From NCBI RefSeq assembly GCF_963583255.1, contig NC_084809.1, positions 4,453,501 through 4,517,500 of the forward strand: a stretch of DNA of 64,000 nt. The letters run 5' to 3'. Both the position numbers and the translations under genes were made by a program. Shown one piece after another: positions 11,297 to 22,394 of this stretch; positions within the stretch are counted from its first letter, which is position 1, and the number at the start of each line of letters is the position of its first letter. Under the pieces are notes generated by a model. The model was not told the origin of the DNA. It made no database searches and saw only the letters and a list, made by a program, of their open reading frames with translations. Origin of the DNA: Pyrus communis (lineage: Eukaryota; Streptophyta; Magnoliopsida; Rosales; Rosaceae).

Positions 11297-12470
11297 CATC
11301 TGGCTCTTTCATTTCAGCACCGTAAAGAACCAGTTTTCAACAGAAGGAGCTCCATCCCATGTTCCCGTATCTGTACAATACTGAAAAGTAAAATTAGAAC
11401 ATCGAAATAACTCGTGAACTGGAAATCTACACATTGTATTTGGCACAGTTAAAGCTAACCTTGAAGCAATATATCTTCACCAAAATCGCCTTTCAGTTTC
11501 CATAAGGCATAGCCATCAGCATCCACAACATAAGGCTGTATTCTAACAGCCTCTCATATTTCATTGCCTATAAAATAAGTCAAAACAATTTTAACACGAG
11601 CATGTATAACAGGCACATGAAAAATACGAAAGCTTAGTTACTAGCAAAACGATAACCAGATTTCCGTGAAAACCCACAACATTAAAAGAAAAACATCAAT
11701 TGATAGAAACAAAAAAAAGGAAATTGAAGGGCTGAAGATACTCGAATTGGAACTTACTTTCCGGTAACATGGCTATTTCTGCTTCAAGAACCTCCATGTG
11801 AGCTCGAGCTGCCTCACTTGTGATTTGCGAAACAATGGAGTCGGATTCTGAAAGTTGGACAGCATCGCCACTGTTTGCAGTGGTCCTCTTAGCTATCTCC
11901 TCCTGCAACTTTGCTTCGAGATCCTTCTCCTGCACATATATGATTTAGTTAAAAAACACAACCCCTTGTTGGCTCCAAAATATGCTTGCCTCTCAAAAGC
12001 TTGCCTGGTTTTTCACATTACCTTATCTTTAGCATTAGCAATTTTTCATTTGGCATCCCTTTTTTGTTCGACAGGCCTTTCATTTTGCTCTTCATTCCAT
12101 CCACTCGGTCTACTGGAGAAAAGATTGAATAGTTATCGTCACTCGTAAATCTAAACAGCACAATTACAAAAATTGACTATTCACATATTATGTATCTTCT
12201 ACTTACTCAGTGTCGTGAGCCTCATCATATCCATCACCGCCTCCACCAAAACACTCCGTGGGCAGCTCCATCATCACAAGGTCGACCTTACAGACCCCTA
12301 ACGCAGAGATCAGATTCACCAAATTTTGAATGAACAGTTGGTGCTTGCTTCCTCTAGAGACCTAACGGAAAATGAAGGTGGCGGAAATCACATGAATTAT
12401 TTCCACCATTAAAGCCTACTGAAGTACTTATGCATAAATGTTATATACAAGGTAGAGTTCTTACACCTCA
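11297..12470 (-). pseudogene. zf-4CXXC_R1/DDT-WHIM gene copy A, truncated pseudogene
   Basis: Similar to exons 7-11 of the intact gene at 26648-29914. Exon 11 remnant is near 11297-11372 and has lost a base and its 3' part. Exon 10 is 11460-11567, exon 9 is 11758-11929, exon 8 is around 12022-12112 and exon 7 around 12207-12361 with an internal deletion of ~50 bp. Similarity stops at 12470, at the intron 6 donor. Inactivating changes that I can see are a TGA in exon 10 (11554-11556, at the Cys of the EICEAV motif), a TGA in exon 8 (12046-12048) and the frameshift in exon 11. Exons 1-6 and 12 are missing. Splice sites of exon 9 survive, so decay is moderately recent. A promoter-like remnant follows at 12944-13010. 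Confidence 0.85.
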
Positions 12471-13619
12471 CGGAAAGCAACGTCCGAGCGCAGAAGATGG
12501 AGGTGTAATACGTAAGCAAGAAAGTAGAGGATAGAAGGCACATGCCCTCTTCAATTATGCAATAGATGGCTTAAAAACAGGCTAGATTAGAATGGTTTTT
12601 CCTATATATCTTCCTTTTGTTTAATTTCCAGATAAAATTTGTGGAATAAATATCTATGTTCAATCTCGCACACTGTATGAATATGAGAAATGAAGAAAGA
12701 CTAGGACTGGTTACTTGGTTAGAGTGTGAGCTCATGAATTATAAAAGTTTTACCTTCGAGCTTATTTCTTTCATATTAGAAGATGAACTGTGGCTGCGAT
12801 AGAGCTTGAAGTTATCACCATTTTCTTCAGAAATCGACTCGCAAGAACAAAATCTCTCCCTAAGCCTCAATTTATATTCTCGCATTCAGCCATTGGGGAG
12901 ATTGCATAGTTAACTCATGATGATCATGCCGGACATTGGAGAGCTGCTATTTGTACTGTCCTAGTTCCCTTCCCTCTTCGACATTTGGCAGGAGAATTTG
13001 GTGGCCAGTCAAAGTTTTTGGGATTTGTTAATATGTTTTTCCTTTTATGGTTGCAAAGTATCAGGAGTTTTAACTTTCTTTCCTATTTAATTTATTCTTC
13101 AGATTTGTTTCTATAAAAACTCATAGACTTAGAATTTTTTTTTTTCAGATTTTGTACCGTAAAAGCTTGAAAGCATGAATATTCTTCAGATTTCTTTCCG
13201 TAAAATCCTAAAAGCATCGACTTCCTTTAATCTGATAAAACAATTCTTTTAAAAAAAAAAAAAAAAAAAAAACAGTTCTTTCAAAACACTAGGGTGGGGA
13301 TTAGATATTGAACCATTTTTATAGTTTCGAGGGTATGGATTATTAACTAATCTACATCTTTTTTGTTTCCTCGATTATTTTTTGTCCATCAATCTGAAAT
13401 CATCATCCAAACAAAATCTATACATCTTAATTTTTAAAACTTAATGTACGAAACAAACCATTCAACGATATGCATCAATAATAAAATTGTAACTCAAATA
13501 GCTAACTCTGTCATAAATCTGAGGAGCTATAACTAATTCTCCACCCTCCCCAATACGTTTGTAAAAGAAAAGGAAAAAAATTTACTAATAATGTGTGCCA
13601 ACAAAATATGTGCACTTCA
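12471..13619. other. Decayed 5' flank of copy A
   Basis: No gene. Near 12944-13010 the sequence resembles the upstream flank of the intact copy (30028-30110), including TTTGGCAGGAGAATTTGG against TTGGCGGGAGAATTTTGG. So copy A lost its exons 1-6 by internal deletion rather than never having had a promoter. Also contains a poly-A run at about 13250-13272. Confidence 0.55.
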
Positions 13620-14270
13620 ACTCAAAGGAGAAAAATTCTCTCAATTACTCACCCACAAAATTCATTTAGATGCGTAAGATTTAATCTAATCCACTTTTCC
13701 TTACAAGATCACAATCAAATTTGAGAAAAATACATTAGTAAGATCTAAGAGTGCCGGAGAAAATGAAGGTGGAGACAAATTAGAAAAGTGTTAGAGAAGT
13801 TTCATACCTTCAAATTAGAGTGAGGAAACTGCAAAAGAGAAGCAGGAGAATTTTTGGAAAAGAATACAATAGATAAGTGGATCTAACCATCAACGATCTT
13901 AACCTGTACGAAAGTGAGAAGCGAAGACACAAATAAATAGGGGGCGTCTAGAGTTTGAAGGGTATATTTGTAATTTAATTCAAAGGAAAAAAAATGGGGA
14001 TCCTTTTACTTTGTTAGCTATTTCCCTTTTGAATCTTGTTAGGCCGTCTCATTATCATGCCCCAAATTAAAAAATATTTTGATTTCTCAAGTTGGGGCGG
14101 CCTATTATATAACGCACAAGTGATCCTTCTATCTCGAGCTTGACCCCGCCTTGGAGATTGGCTTAGATCATGCTATACAAAATGACATATCCTTGTTCTG
14201 GTAGTAGGCTATACGGTGGTATCTTGTGCATATGTGATGTCAATTAAGCCATGTCTTCTATCTTGATAGT
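13620..14270 (-). repeat. Upstream module, copy A'
   Basis: Non-coding segment similar to 24780-25390 and, in part, to 31080-31245. On minus it has a TATA-like CCCTATTTATTTGTG, then a CT-rich leader ending CCTCACTCTAATTTGAAG followed by GTATG, like a 5' UTR exon with a splice donor near 13808. Each copy sits on the 5' side of a zf-4CXXC_R1 gene copy, so it belongs to the duplicated unit or is a neighbouring non-coding transcript start. Confidence 0.6.
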
Positions 14271-14315
14271 GTAAATTATCTATTGTTTGTCAAAAAAAAA
14301 AAAAAATTCAGGTAT

Positions 14316-14716
14316 GCTTCAATGGTCAATCGTAGGCTTTTTAAGTAGGTTTTTTAGCCAAAATGATCCAAGAGATTTGCATAATTCCTCATTTTGGTCC
14401 CTGAAATTTGAACTCCATATAATTGATCCCTGAGTTTGTCCACAATCAATCATTTTAGTCATTCTATGAAAAATTTCCATAAAATAAGGATAAAATGACA
14501 AAAATACCCTTAATTTTTATCAAATTGTTTTAGCCTATTGTTTATTATATTGAGGGTAATTTTATCACTTTGATCCTTATTTAACATAATTTTTCACTGA
14601 AGAACCAAAATGATTGATGATGGACAATCTTAGGGACCACTTCTATTGATTTCAAATATCAGAGACCAAAATGAAGAGTTAGACAAATCTCAATGACCAT
14701 TTTAACTAAAAAGCCT
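14316..14716. mobile_element. Mutator-type MITE with 9-bp target duplication
   Basis: A 401-bp non-coding element. Inverted ends near GGCTTTTTAAGTAGG and ACTAAAAAGCC carry matching internal parts (AAAATGATCCAAGAGATTTG against its inverse). A perfect 9-bp direct repeat TTCAGGTAT (14307-14315 and 14717-14725) flanks it, the length produced by Mutator-type transposases. The left arm has ~20 extra bases outside the inverted match. A related degraded copy lies at about 46104-46353. Confidence 0.7.
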
Positions 14717-14725
14717 TTCAGGTAT

Positions 14726-15622
14726 TATTATTCTTGTCCTATGTTTCATTGCTGAGAAAGTAACTAAAACTACAAAGAAATGTTACTCTTTAAAAAGAGT
14801 TACATATGTAAGAAATGTGAGAAATGTTCATATCAACATTTAAAAAGAGTTGCATATGTAAGAAATGTTGATATCAACATTTTAAAAGTTACATCCCCGA
14901 AACCCAGTAGTCTTGGCAATCTCCACCATATCCAAGTCCAACGAAAGCCTCACTCCACTAGTTTCACTCATCAAACTCCAACAATAGCCCTAATTCTTCT
15001 ACTCCCTACCCTCCTCTTTAACCACCACCCCCGCCTCCACCATCTTCTTCTGTTCTCCTCCTGCGGCGGTGCCAATCAGATCATCTAAGGCTCCGGCAGG
15101 AGACTCGGCTTTGTTTACTCGAAAGTCTTCTTACCCACTTTCTTCATAAAGCACTTTTAACCTTTCCTACCAAACGCAGTCAAAAGTGTTTTAGCTCTCT
15201 TAAATCACTTCTAAACAAGACCAAAGTTCTAACGAAAGCACTTTCGAAAAAGCGCTTATGAGCAAAAATACTCTTACAAAAGCAGTCTTAATTAAACAAA
15301 CGCTTAAGGACCTAAACCCAAGGTACTTTGAAATATTTGGAATCTAAACTAGGAGCAAATATCAAGAGAGATGAAGACATGAATATTCTAAAGGCTGTTA
15401 AGAAATAACTATGACAGAGCTCATCTTAAAATTTACATTCCCCGTCACAAAGTAATTATGGTCGGCTTTCCCATGTAGGAGTTCATACAGAAATTTGGGC
15501 ATGCAACCGGATCCTTGTAACTTGTATAGTTGTATGTATACATATTTTCTTGTAAATGTATATCCCCTTCTATGTATTTGAAAAAAAAAAAAAGGGCTTT
15601 AATGTCTTCTAGGCTAAAAAAA
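14726..15622. other. Intergenic, no gene seen
   Basis: Contains short tandem-like repeats of AAAAAGAGTTACATATGTAAG (about 14790-14880), a C-rich stretch without splice context and, at about 15120-15310, sequence of the type AAAGCACTTTTA/AAGCGCTT found in many plant MITEs and also near 53545-53720. No coding exon supported. Confidence 0.5.
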
Positions 15623-18600
15623 TTAATTCGCCTCCTGACCGAACTTCATGTTCTCTTCATTGCAATCGGGAGCTTGGGAAACCTGCGCGTTTTTGCCATT
15701 GCTTCCAGGAGTCTGGGAAACCTGAGTGTTTTCTTCATTGCTTTCCAAAGAAGTTTGGGAATGCTGCAACTTTTTTTCTTTGCTTGAAGAAATTTTGGAA
15801 CGCCTTTGCTCCCTCTTGGCCTGTTTTTCCCTGCAAGCCAATCAAACAGTTAATGCATCAGCAACCAGTTCATAAAAAATAGGGATTTTGGGGGGGGTGG
15901 TGTGTGGGTGGGCTTAAATAAAACTTTGCGATATCAGAACAATATAAACAATGTAAAACAGGACAGGTATGTGTGCATACTTTAGAGCCAGAGAAGAGCG
16001 GTATTTGTCAATTGGTTCTTTCATTTCAGCACCGCAGATGAACCATCGTTCCCCAGATGAAGTTCTATCCCAGGTTCCCAGATCTGTAAAATAATCGAAA
16101 ATAAAATTATTACATACGGCCCACTTTCAACAATATCAATATTGTCTCCAACTTGCAACTTGATAATTACCATATGCACAATCCGTCATGTATGGAGTTT
16201 TATCACAAAAAACTTCGATATTAATTGGAGTGAAATTAAAGTATTTAAACTATTCTTTTATGTGGGATATTTCAACGGAAATAACTCAAAAACTGGAAAT
16301 CAACGCATTGTATTTGGAACAGTTAAAACTAACCTTGAAGCAATATATGTCAGCAAAATCGCCTTTCAGTTTCCAGAAGGCATGTCCATCGGCATCCACA
16401 ATGTAGGGCTCTATTCTAACAGCCTCACATATTTCATTGCCTGTAAAATAAGTCAACAATTTTAGCGTAAGCACGTGTAAGCAGATTTTCAATAAGAACC
16501 AAAAACATAAAAAGCATTTCAACCAAACGGAAAAACATCTCAAAAAGTGTTCTTAAGTCTTAACGATAGTTTTAACATCGATTCTAGCAATAAAAAAAAT
16601 AAAGAGGTGGGTTGTTTGCCCTCATTTTCCTTACTCTTTTCATGCACTCTTATTTGTGTGATCATGGTCAAACCACGTCAACATTTTATATTCCTATTAC
16701 TTTTTGTTTTATTATTTTTATAAAAAAATTAATATAAAATGTTGATATGACTTAACCGTGATCACATATTACAGAAAGACATGAGAAAAGTATGGAAATG
16801 GAAGGAAAGACAATCCACCTCCTAAAAAAAAAAAAGGTGATTGAAAGGCTGAAGATATGATAAATGGGACTTAGGACTGGTTTGGTATTGTTGTGCTTTA
16901 AAAAAAAGCTGCTTCTGCTGTGCTGTGAGAATAAGCAGCTGTGAAATAAAGCAGCAGAGTGTTTGGTAAACTTTTTTGTAAAAGTGCTTTTGAAAAAAAA
17001 AAAGCAGTATTAGAGTGTTCGGTAAACTTTTATGTAAAACAGATGTGAAAAAAAGCCGATTTTTCAAAGCTGGGTTTTGCAGCTTCTTGTTTTTGGCTTT
17101 TTTTCACCCAAAACTGTGAAAAAAAACTGAAGCTGAGTGTTTACCAAACACAAAAACAGCTCTCAGCTTTTTTTTATAGCAGCTTTTTTTAGAATCACCT
17201 CAGTACCAAACCAGGTCTTCCTTTGGGGCACCATGGCCATTGCCTTGACCACCTCCGTGTGAGCTTGAGCTGCCTCACTTCTGAGAACTGAAGCAATGGA
17301 GTCCGACTCTGAAATTGGGACAGCATCACCGTTGTCTGGAGTGGCCCTCTTAGCCATCTGCTCCTGCAACTTTGCTTGGATATCTCTCGCCTGCTCATAT
17401 GATTTAGTTAAAAACAGACCTCTATGTTGACTTCAAAAATGCTTGCCTCATAAAAGCTCGACTTGTTTTCATATTACCTTATCCTTTGCTAGAGAAACTT
17501 TTGCTTTCATGTCCCCTTTACATTGGACAGATCTTTCATTTTGCTCCTCAATCCATCCCCTCAGTGTCCTGGATAAAGGATTGAAAAGTTCTCATCACTC
17601 ATAACGCAGAAAACACAGGACAATAACACAACTATAATTTACATATTATGTATCATCTACTTACTTTGTGTTAAGAGCCTCATCACAGATGAAATTCAGG
17701 AGCCTAAGCTTTTGGGAGAAGTTTAAGGCATTGTATCCCTCCCTGCTTCCAATAAAACACTCTGCAGGCAGCTCCTTCATCACAGGGTCGACCTTAGAGA
17801 CCCCCGATGCAGACACCAGCTTCGCCAAATCTTGGAACCATGACCAGTTGTTGCTTGCTTGCTCTAGAGACCTAACAGAAAGTGAAGATGTCAGAAACCA
17901 CATGAATTATTTCCCTCATTAAATACTAGAAGTACTTTATGCATAACAATAGTATATTAGGTAGAGTTCTTACTCCTGTAATAAACCCTTCTGTATGAAG
18001 AAGAGCATATAGCTATGAAATCGAACTACGGAGGAGTACTGTCCAGGACGTCCACTTCGCCCACTTCCTCCACGTGATAGTTCCCGAAGAACAGACTGAG
18101 CTTGGGACTTTTCAATCTTAAAAAGCTAGAGTAAAAAGAATAAAAATTAAAACAAGTGTCAAAGTAAATTAAAACAAGTTTAGAGCATCTTTCAATCAAA
18201 CATCTAATAGAACAAAAATTACCTCTCTAAAAGTTTCACAAAACTTCAAAAATTGGAGAGTATTTCCCACATCCTCAGCAGCTAATTTGACACCCGCTAC
18301 AGTTGTCAATGGGGTGCCCTGAGGTAGGGGAAGCTCAACCTCTCTACTCTCGACGTGGCGTTCCTTGACCCTGCGACGCCCTTTTGCAGCCTTGCCCTTG
18401 GCCTTGACATCATCATCATTCACAGCAGCAGCAGCATCAGCTCTGCTGTCATTACAAGTTCCCATCAACTCGCCCGGCTTTGCTGCATCTGAGTTCACAT
18501 CTTCCCTCTGATCAAGGGCATTCTCCCTCCCTCGTTTGCAAGGTGAATCAAAACTCGTTGCCTGCCAAAACCGAGATCATAAACCCGCTTAAACAGCAAT

Positions 18601-19479
18601 AAAACCAATCAAAACATAAAATTGTAATCAACAGCACCAAACCTTGTCTGAAGCCACATGCATTCGCCCTTTACCATCCTTGCTGTCACCATTCTCCTTC
18701 TTTTGCAGCTTCTCCACACACAACATATCAGCAACAGATTGATACCCTTTCTTCTTGGCTTCGTGCATGCGAATACCAGTGGGTATTAAACCGGCTTTGT
18801 TACTGAAAAACACACTTCTCTAATTGGCAGCAGCACCAAAACGTAAACAACTACAAATACAAAGTTAACGGTTATATGGCATTCCATACGCTTACTGGCA
18901 TATACTACAATTGCATTTGCCTAGACATTTCGTACATTTCTGTGCCACTGCCTCAGGTGTCAATGTATTACCTATTCTCAATTCAACACCCACCACCAAT
19001 TTTAGTCCAAAAAATTTACTCCGAAACCGAGAAAAAGGAGACTAATTTTCATTCTAATCGAACCTGTTCTTCAGACAACTATGGCATAGCTGAACCGTGC
19101 AAGGGCCTTTGGCTTTGACCATTTTAGACAACACCACGAGTTCCGTCTTCCTCTGACGGCACTGCAGAATTTAACCAAAAATTAAATTAACCAAAAAAAG
19201 ATAATTCTACTCCGAATTACATAAATTCCCGACATTGTCTCGTCATCCAAACAAAATAAAAGAAACACGATAAAAAAAAAGCTACGAAAATCAACTCTTC
19301 CCAACATTTAAAAATCTTCTCACCAAACAAAACACAGCCCCTCGAATCGCGTACTTGGAAACCAAAAACAAAACTCAACTGGTGACAGGTCTTGTTCTTT
19401 GAACCCGCGATCCAAACCTCAGACTGCCGTACTCCTGGATAACCATATTCTTTGCGGCGGGGTTGACCTCGACCTCCAT
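15623..19479 (-). pseudogene. zf-4CXXC_R1/DDT-WHIM gene copy B, multiply broken
   Basis: All twelve exons of the intact paralogue can be traced: exon 1 near 19384-19479, then 19064-19161, 18896-18971, 18643-18802, 18223-18561, 17974-18125, 17665-17871, 17478-17568, ~17221-17390, ~16335-16441, 15981-16083 and 15623-15830. Several exons stay open (113 aa for exon 5; the last exon encodes an SNEEN/QVSQ-type repeat tail). Lesions: exon 1 is frameshifted and its donor reads TTGAGT instead of GTGAGT; exon 2 has lost four codons including a cysteine; exon 3, the heart of the zinc finger, has a net 11-bp loss and in-frame stops; a MITE sits at the exon 9 donor; exon 10 has lost one base. Transcription is possible, but a full-length protein is not. 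Confidence 0.85.
16874..17217. mobile_element. MITE inserted at the exon 9 donor of copy B
   Basis: About 344 bp with inverted ends: GGACTGGTTTGGTATTG at the left and CAGTACCAAACCAGGTC at the right, followed inward by AAAAAAGCTGC-type repeats. It lies exactly where copies A and C have the intron 9 donor GTAAGT. The target duplication is not clear. Family not named. Confidence 0.75.
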
Positions 19480-19895
19480 CCTCTCAACCGTAGCCGCAGC
19501 AAAGCTCAAAGCCATCGCCAGAAGTACAAAATCACTCACACCTCAAATTTATACTTTGAACTCGGGCACCAGGAAGATTTCAGAATTGACACCTCTGCGA
19601 CTTGTCACTTTGGCATACTTCAAAGGTGACAATCCTTTTGTATTTCTGAATCGAGTTTTTGGAGAGAAATGGGGATGGCTTCGAGCTCTGCTGTGCTACG
19701 ATTGAGAGGATGGAAGTGGAGGTCAGCTCCGTTGCAGAAAATAACGTGGTTGTCCAGAAACACGGCAGTGTGGCAGTAGGAGGCTGGATCGCCAGTTCGA
19801 AGAATGAAACCTATCACCAGGTGAGTTTTGTTTATTTTTCGGCTTCAAGTACGCGATTCAAGGGCTTGGTTTTATTTGGTGAAAGGGTTTTGAAT
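19310..19895. repeat. Inverted repeat formed by head-to-head copies B and D
   Basis: Arms at about 19310-19535 (minus reading) and 19667-19895 (plus reading) align through the presumed start codon, exon 1 and the start of intron 1, including AAGTACGCGATTC in both. The spacer is ~130 bp. The arms are diverged, so this is an old inverted duplication. Confidence 0.8.
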
Positions 19896-20149
19896 GTACG
19901 GGAGAGTTGATTTTCCTAGCCCATTTTATCTTGTTTTTGTTTTTATTTCTGTTTGGATGATGAGAAAGCATCTACTGTTAATGAAATTTGGAGTTATATT
20001 TTTGGTTAAAGCATCTACTGTTAATGAAATTTGGAGTTATCTTTTTGGTTAATTTTTTTGTTGATTAAATTCCGCAATGCCGTCAAAGAAAGATGGAATT
20101 TGCGGCGTTATGCAAGAACGTCAAAGCAAAATTCATTTGCCCGATTCAG
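19710..20149 (+). pseudogene. zf-4CXXC_R1 gene copy D, inverted 5' stub
   Basis: Plus-strand remnant of exons 1 and 2 of the same family. Exon 1 (19710-19820, 37 codons) begins MEVEVSSVAENN and ends ETYHQ before an intact GTGAGT donor. The first zinc-ligand cysteine (SCHQ in the intact gene) is Tyr here. Exon 2 remnant (20078-20149) starts CRQRK and contains LCKNVKAK and ICPIQ, then runs into GTATGAC and ends early, lacking the FCHKCL part. Its acceptor reads CAA instead of CAG. No later exons follow. It faces copy B head to head. Confidence 0.8.
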
Positions 20150-20304
20150 GTATGACATACATGTCTTATGAATGGGCTACAGAGGATGCATTGTTCTCTC
20201 TTCTTTTTGTTTTTCTGTTTAAGTTTGTTGAATAACTTGGTATTTGTTCAAGTCTGAACTCTTTTAATCTCACACAATCTAAATTTAAGAGCATGTTGCC
20301 CTTA

Positions 20305-20469
20305 ATATTATGGTCTAATGGTATTCCTCTTCACTTGTAATTAAGAGGTCTTACGTTCGATTCCTGCCAAAGGCGAATTTGAACCACATTATTGTTAACT
20401 CATTGTAAGACTAAGCTCACCCTCTCCCCTTAGCGTAAATAATATCGTTTGTTCAGGAAAAAAAAAAAC
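20305..20469 (+). repeat. SINE-like element, copy 1
   Basis: Contains GGTCTAATGGTATTCCTCTT and, further on, ACGTTCGATTCCTGCC, which resemble RNA polymerase III A- and B-box sequences, then GAACCACATTATTG, and ends in GTTCAGGAAAAAAAAAA. This is a tRNA-type SINE layout. Family not named. Confidence 0.6.
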
Positions 20470-20997
20470 ACTTAAGAGTATGTTGCGTTCCCACCTAGAC
20501 ATCCCGGATTTGAAACTCCTCTTTTATAAATTATTTTAATAATTTTGAACCTTCATTCTCTCCTTAAAAATAATAATTTTTTTTTTTAAAAAAAAAAAAA
20601 GAAAGATTATGACTAGTTAGAGTGTGAGCTCGTGAATCTTTTGTTAAGAAAAATTACTTATGTAATGTTTTGAATAAGTTATAGCTACCGTGCGTGCATG
20701 CATGTCAAAGCTTTTAAATTAATGTTTTTAAACCAAGAATTGTTTAAAATGTTGTTAAATTTTAACTAGATAAATAAAAGTATTAGTGACTTAAATTGTT
20801 AATTGTTAAGAATGAGAGATCGGTGGAGATCAACATACACCAAGGTGCATAGGCGCCATTGTTTTTCACAACTGTGGTAAAAAAAACACCACACTTGCGT
20901 TGAAAATTTTACCGTAGAAGTTATTATTTATGTATTGCATAATGAACTGTTATTAAAATTTTGAATGTACAATTTACTAATCTACATTTGTTTTTTA

Positions 20998-21143
20998 GGA
21001 AAACTAACGAAAAGTCCAAAAAAACAAACTAGTTTTAATGAAAATGGACAAATAAAGGTGTAGTGAATAGTATCAATGAAAGGTAAAAATGTGATTTTTC
21101 GTTAAAAGTAAACTGTACTAAGAGTGTTTCATTAAAACTCCCT
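20998..21143 (+). repeat. Dispersed ~140-bp repeat, copy 2
   Basis: Starts GGAAAACTAACGAAAAGTCC and contains GTGAATAGTATCAATG and GATTTTTCGTTAAAAG. Same family as 895-1022, 45716-45865 and 63650-63800. Confidence 0.65.
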
Positions 21144-21327
21144 TGTTTTTTTCCTTAAAATTTTCTAAAAAATAAAAAAATCTATACTTAAGGAATGATA
21201 ACAATCGTGAAAAGACTACCTAATGTTATGTATTTCTTCCTACTCAATGGAAATTTGTTACTTCAAAAAACTTAACTATTTCACTAATTCATATCAAAGA
21301 ATATCCTAAATTCTTAACGAGGTAAAG

Positions 21328-21455
21328 CCACTTAGTACTACGGTCTAGCAGTATTTCTCTTTAGCGGGTTCGAACCACATTATTGCTAGCTCATTGTGAG
21401 GCTAAGCCCACCATTTCCCCTTTAGTGTAGATAATATTGTTTGTTAAAAAACAAA
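21328..21455 (+). repeat. SINE-like element, copy 2 (internally deleted)
   Basis: Shares GGTCTAGCAGTATTTCTCTT, the GAACCACATTATTGCTAGC block and the GTTAAAAAAC tail with 20305-20469, but lacks the ~35-bp middle part. Confidence 0.6.
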
Positions 21456-21727
21456 GGTAAAAATCCATCAATTTCAAATCATCATCCTCTAGACACTTTG
21501 TCTACCCTCTTTTGAGTCAACATTTTCCGTAGTAAAACTCAAAATCATGGTCACTTCTTCAAAGCAAGTCCAACGAGAGTGGATTGCCCAGCACCCAACA
21601 CCCAACACCCAAAACAGGTCGGCCCCCAGCCAAATCACTCCACCCCAGCCTAATAGGTTGGCACCTAGCCCAAGCCAAGCAAGAGACCAGCCCAGAATCG
21701 ACAGACCTAACAGCCGGGCCATCTGAT

Positions 21728-22090
21728 GTGAGCAATCCCATGCTCGGCGGCCGCAACGGTGTTGGTCATGGAGGCGTTCACCGCCCGAACTCAATGGCCG
21801 CAACCAGATCCAAGTTGTTGATGTCGACGCCAACTTTTCCCACAACCTTCAACCTTCCGCCGGAGGACTCGAACACCTCGCGGGTGACCTCGGTCTCGCT
21901 ACGCACAATCAACGCGTCGCAGAACGAGATCTTGGTGCAAAGCTCCTCAGGGCTGAGATTGTAGGAGCAGTCGACATTAGCGAACTGCTTGAGGAGGTTG
22001 ATTCCGAGTTCTCCAAGCTTCTCTGAGACGAGGACAGTGGGCTTGGCGTCGCGGGTCGGGCCGCCGGTGATGCTAAAGGTGGCGGCGACG
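21728..22090 (-). pseudogene. 3-phosphoglycerate dehydrogenase fragment
   Basis: The minus-strand frame contains KPTVLVSEKLGELGINLL, VDCSYNLSPEELCTKIS, DALIVRSETEVTREVFESS and GRLKVVGKVGVDINNLDL, which are the N-terminal substrate-binding part of plastid phosphoglycerate dehydrogenase (first step of phosphorylated serine synthesis). After AIEFG the frame breaks through a small deletion, and NTVAAAEHGIAH continues in another frame before similarity ends near 21728. The NAD-binding and C-terminal regulatory domains are absent. No intron is visible inside the fragment, so it could be a retrocopy or captured gene piece. Not functional as an enzyme. Confidence 0.8.
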
Positions 22091-22394
22091 GTGGTGTTAT
22101 TATATGTATAGGTGTGTGTCAAGTTAATTTATAATAATATTTTATAAACATATCAAAAATTAATAATATTTTTTTATAAAGTCAGAAATAAAAAATAATT
22201 TTTTTTTATTTTATAATAAATAATAATAATATTTTAATAAAATTGACTGGGCTATTTTTTGTTAGGGATGGAGATGCATTTGGCCTATTACTGTTCATTG
22301 GGATCTATCACTATTCACTGAGTGAATTAAATAAGCTGGGTGTTGGCGCATTTTTTTAGGGGTGAACTTGCTCTCATAAAGTGATAATCTAACC

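Larger units (their letters stand above)
20150..21727. other. Repeat-rich interval, no gene
   Basis: Two SINE-like copies (20305-20469 and 21328-21455) and one dispersed ~140-bp repeat (20998-21143) account for part of it. The rest is AT-rich with poly-A/T tracts. No coding exon supported. Confidence 0.6.

Noticed and set aside
14780..15088. 102-aa plus-strand frame rich in Ser/Leu/His
   Set aside because: Begins in a short repeat and has no motif or homologue that I recognise; most likely chance.
18971..19479. Copy B as a functional gene with an alternative start
   Set aside because: The exon 1 donor is TT instead of GT and exon 3 of the zinc finger contains stops in the family frame, so no start choice restores the finger.
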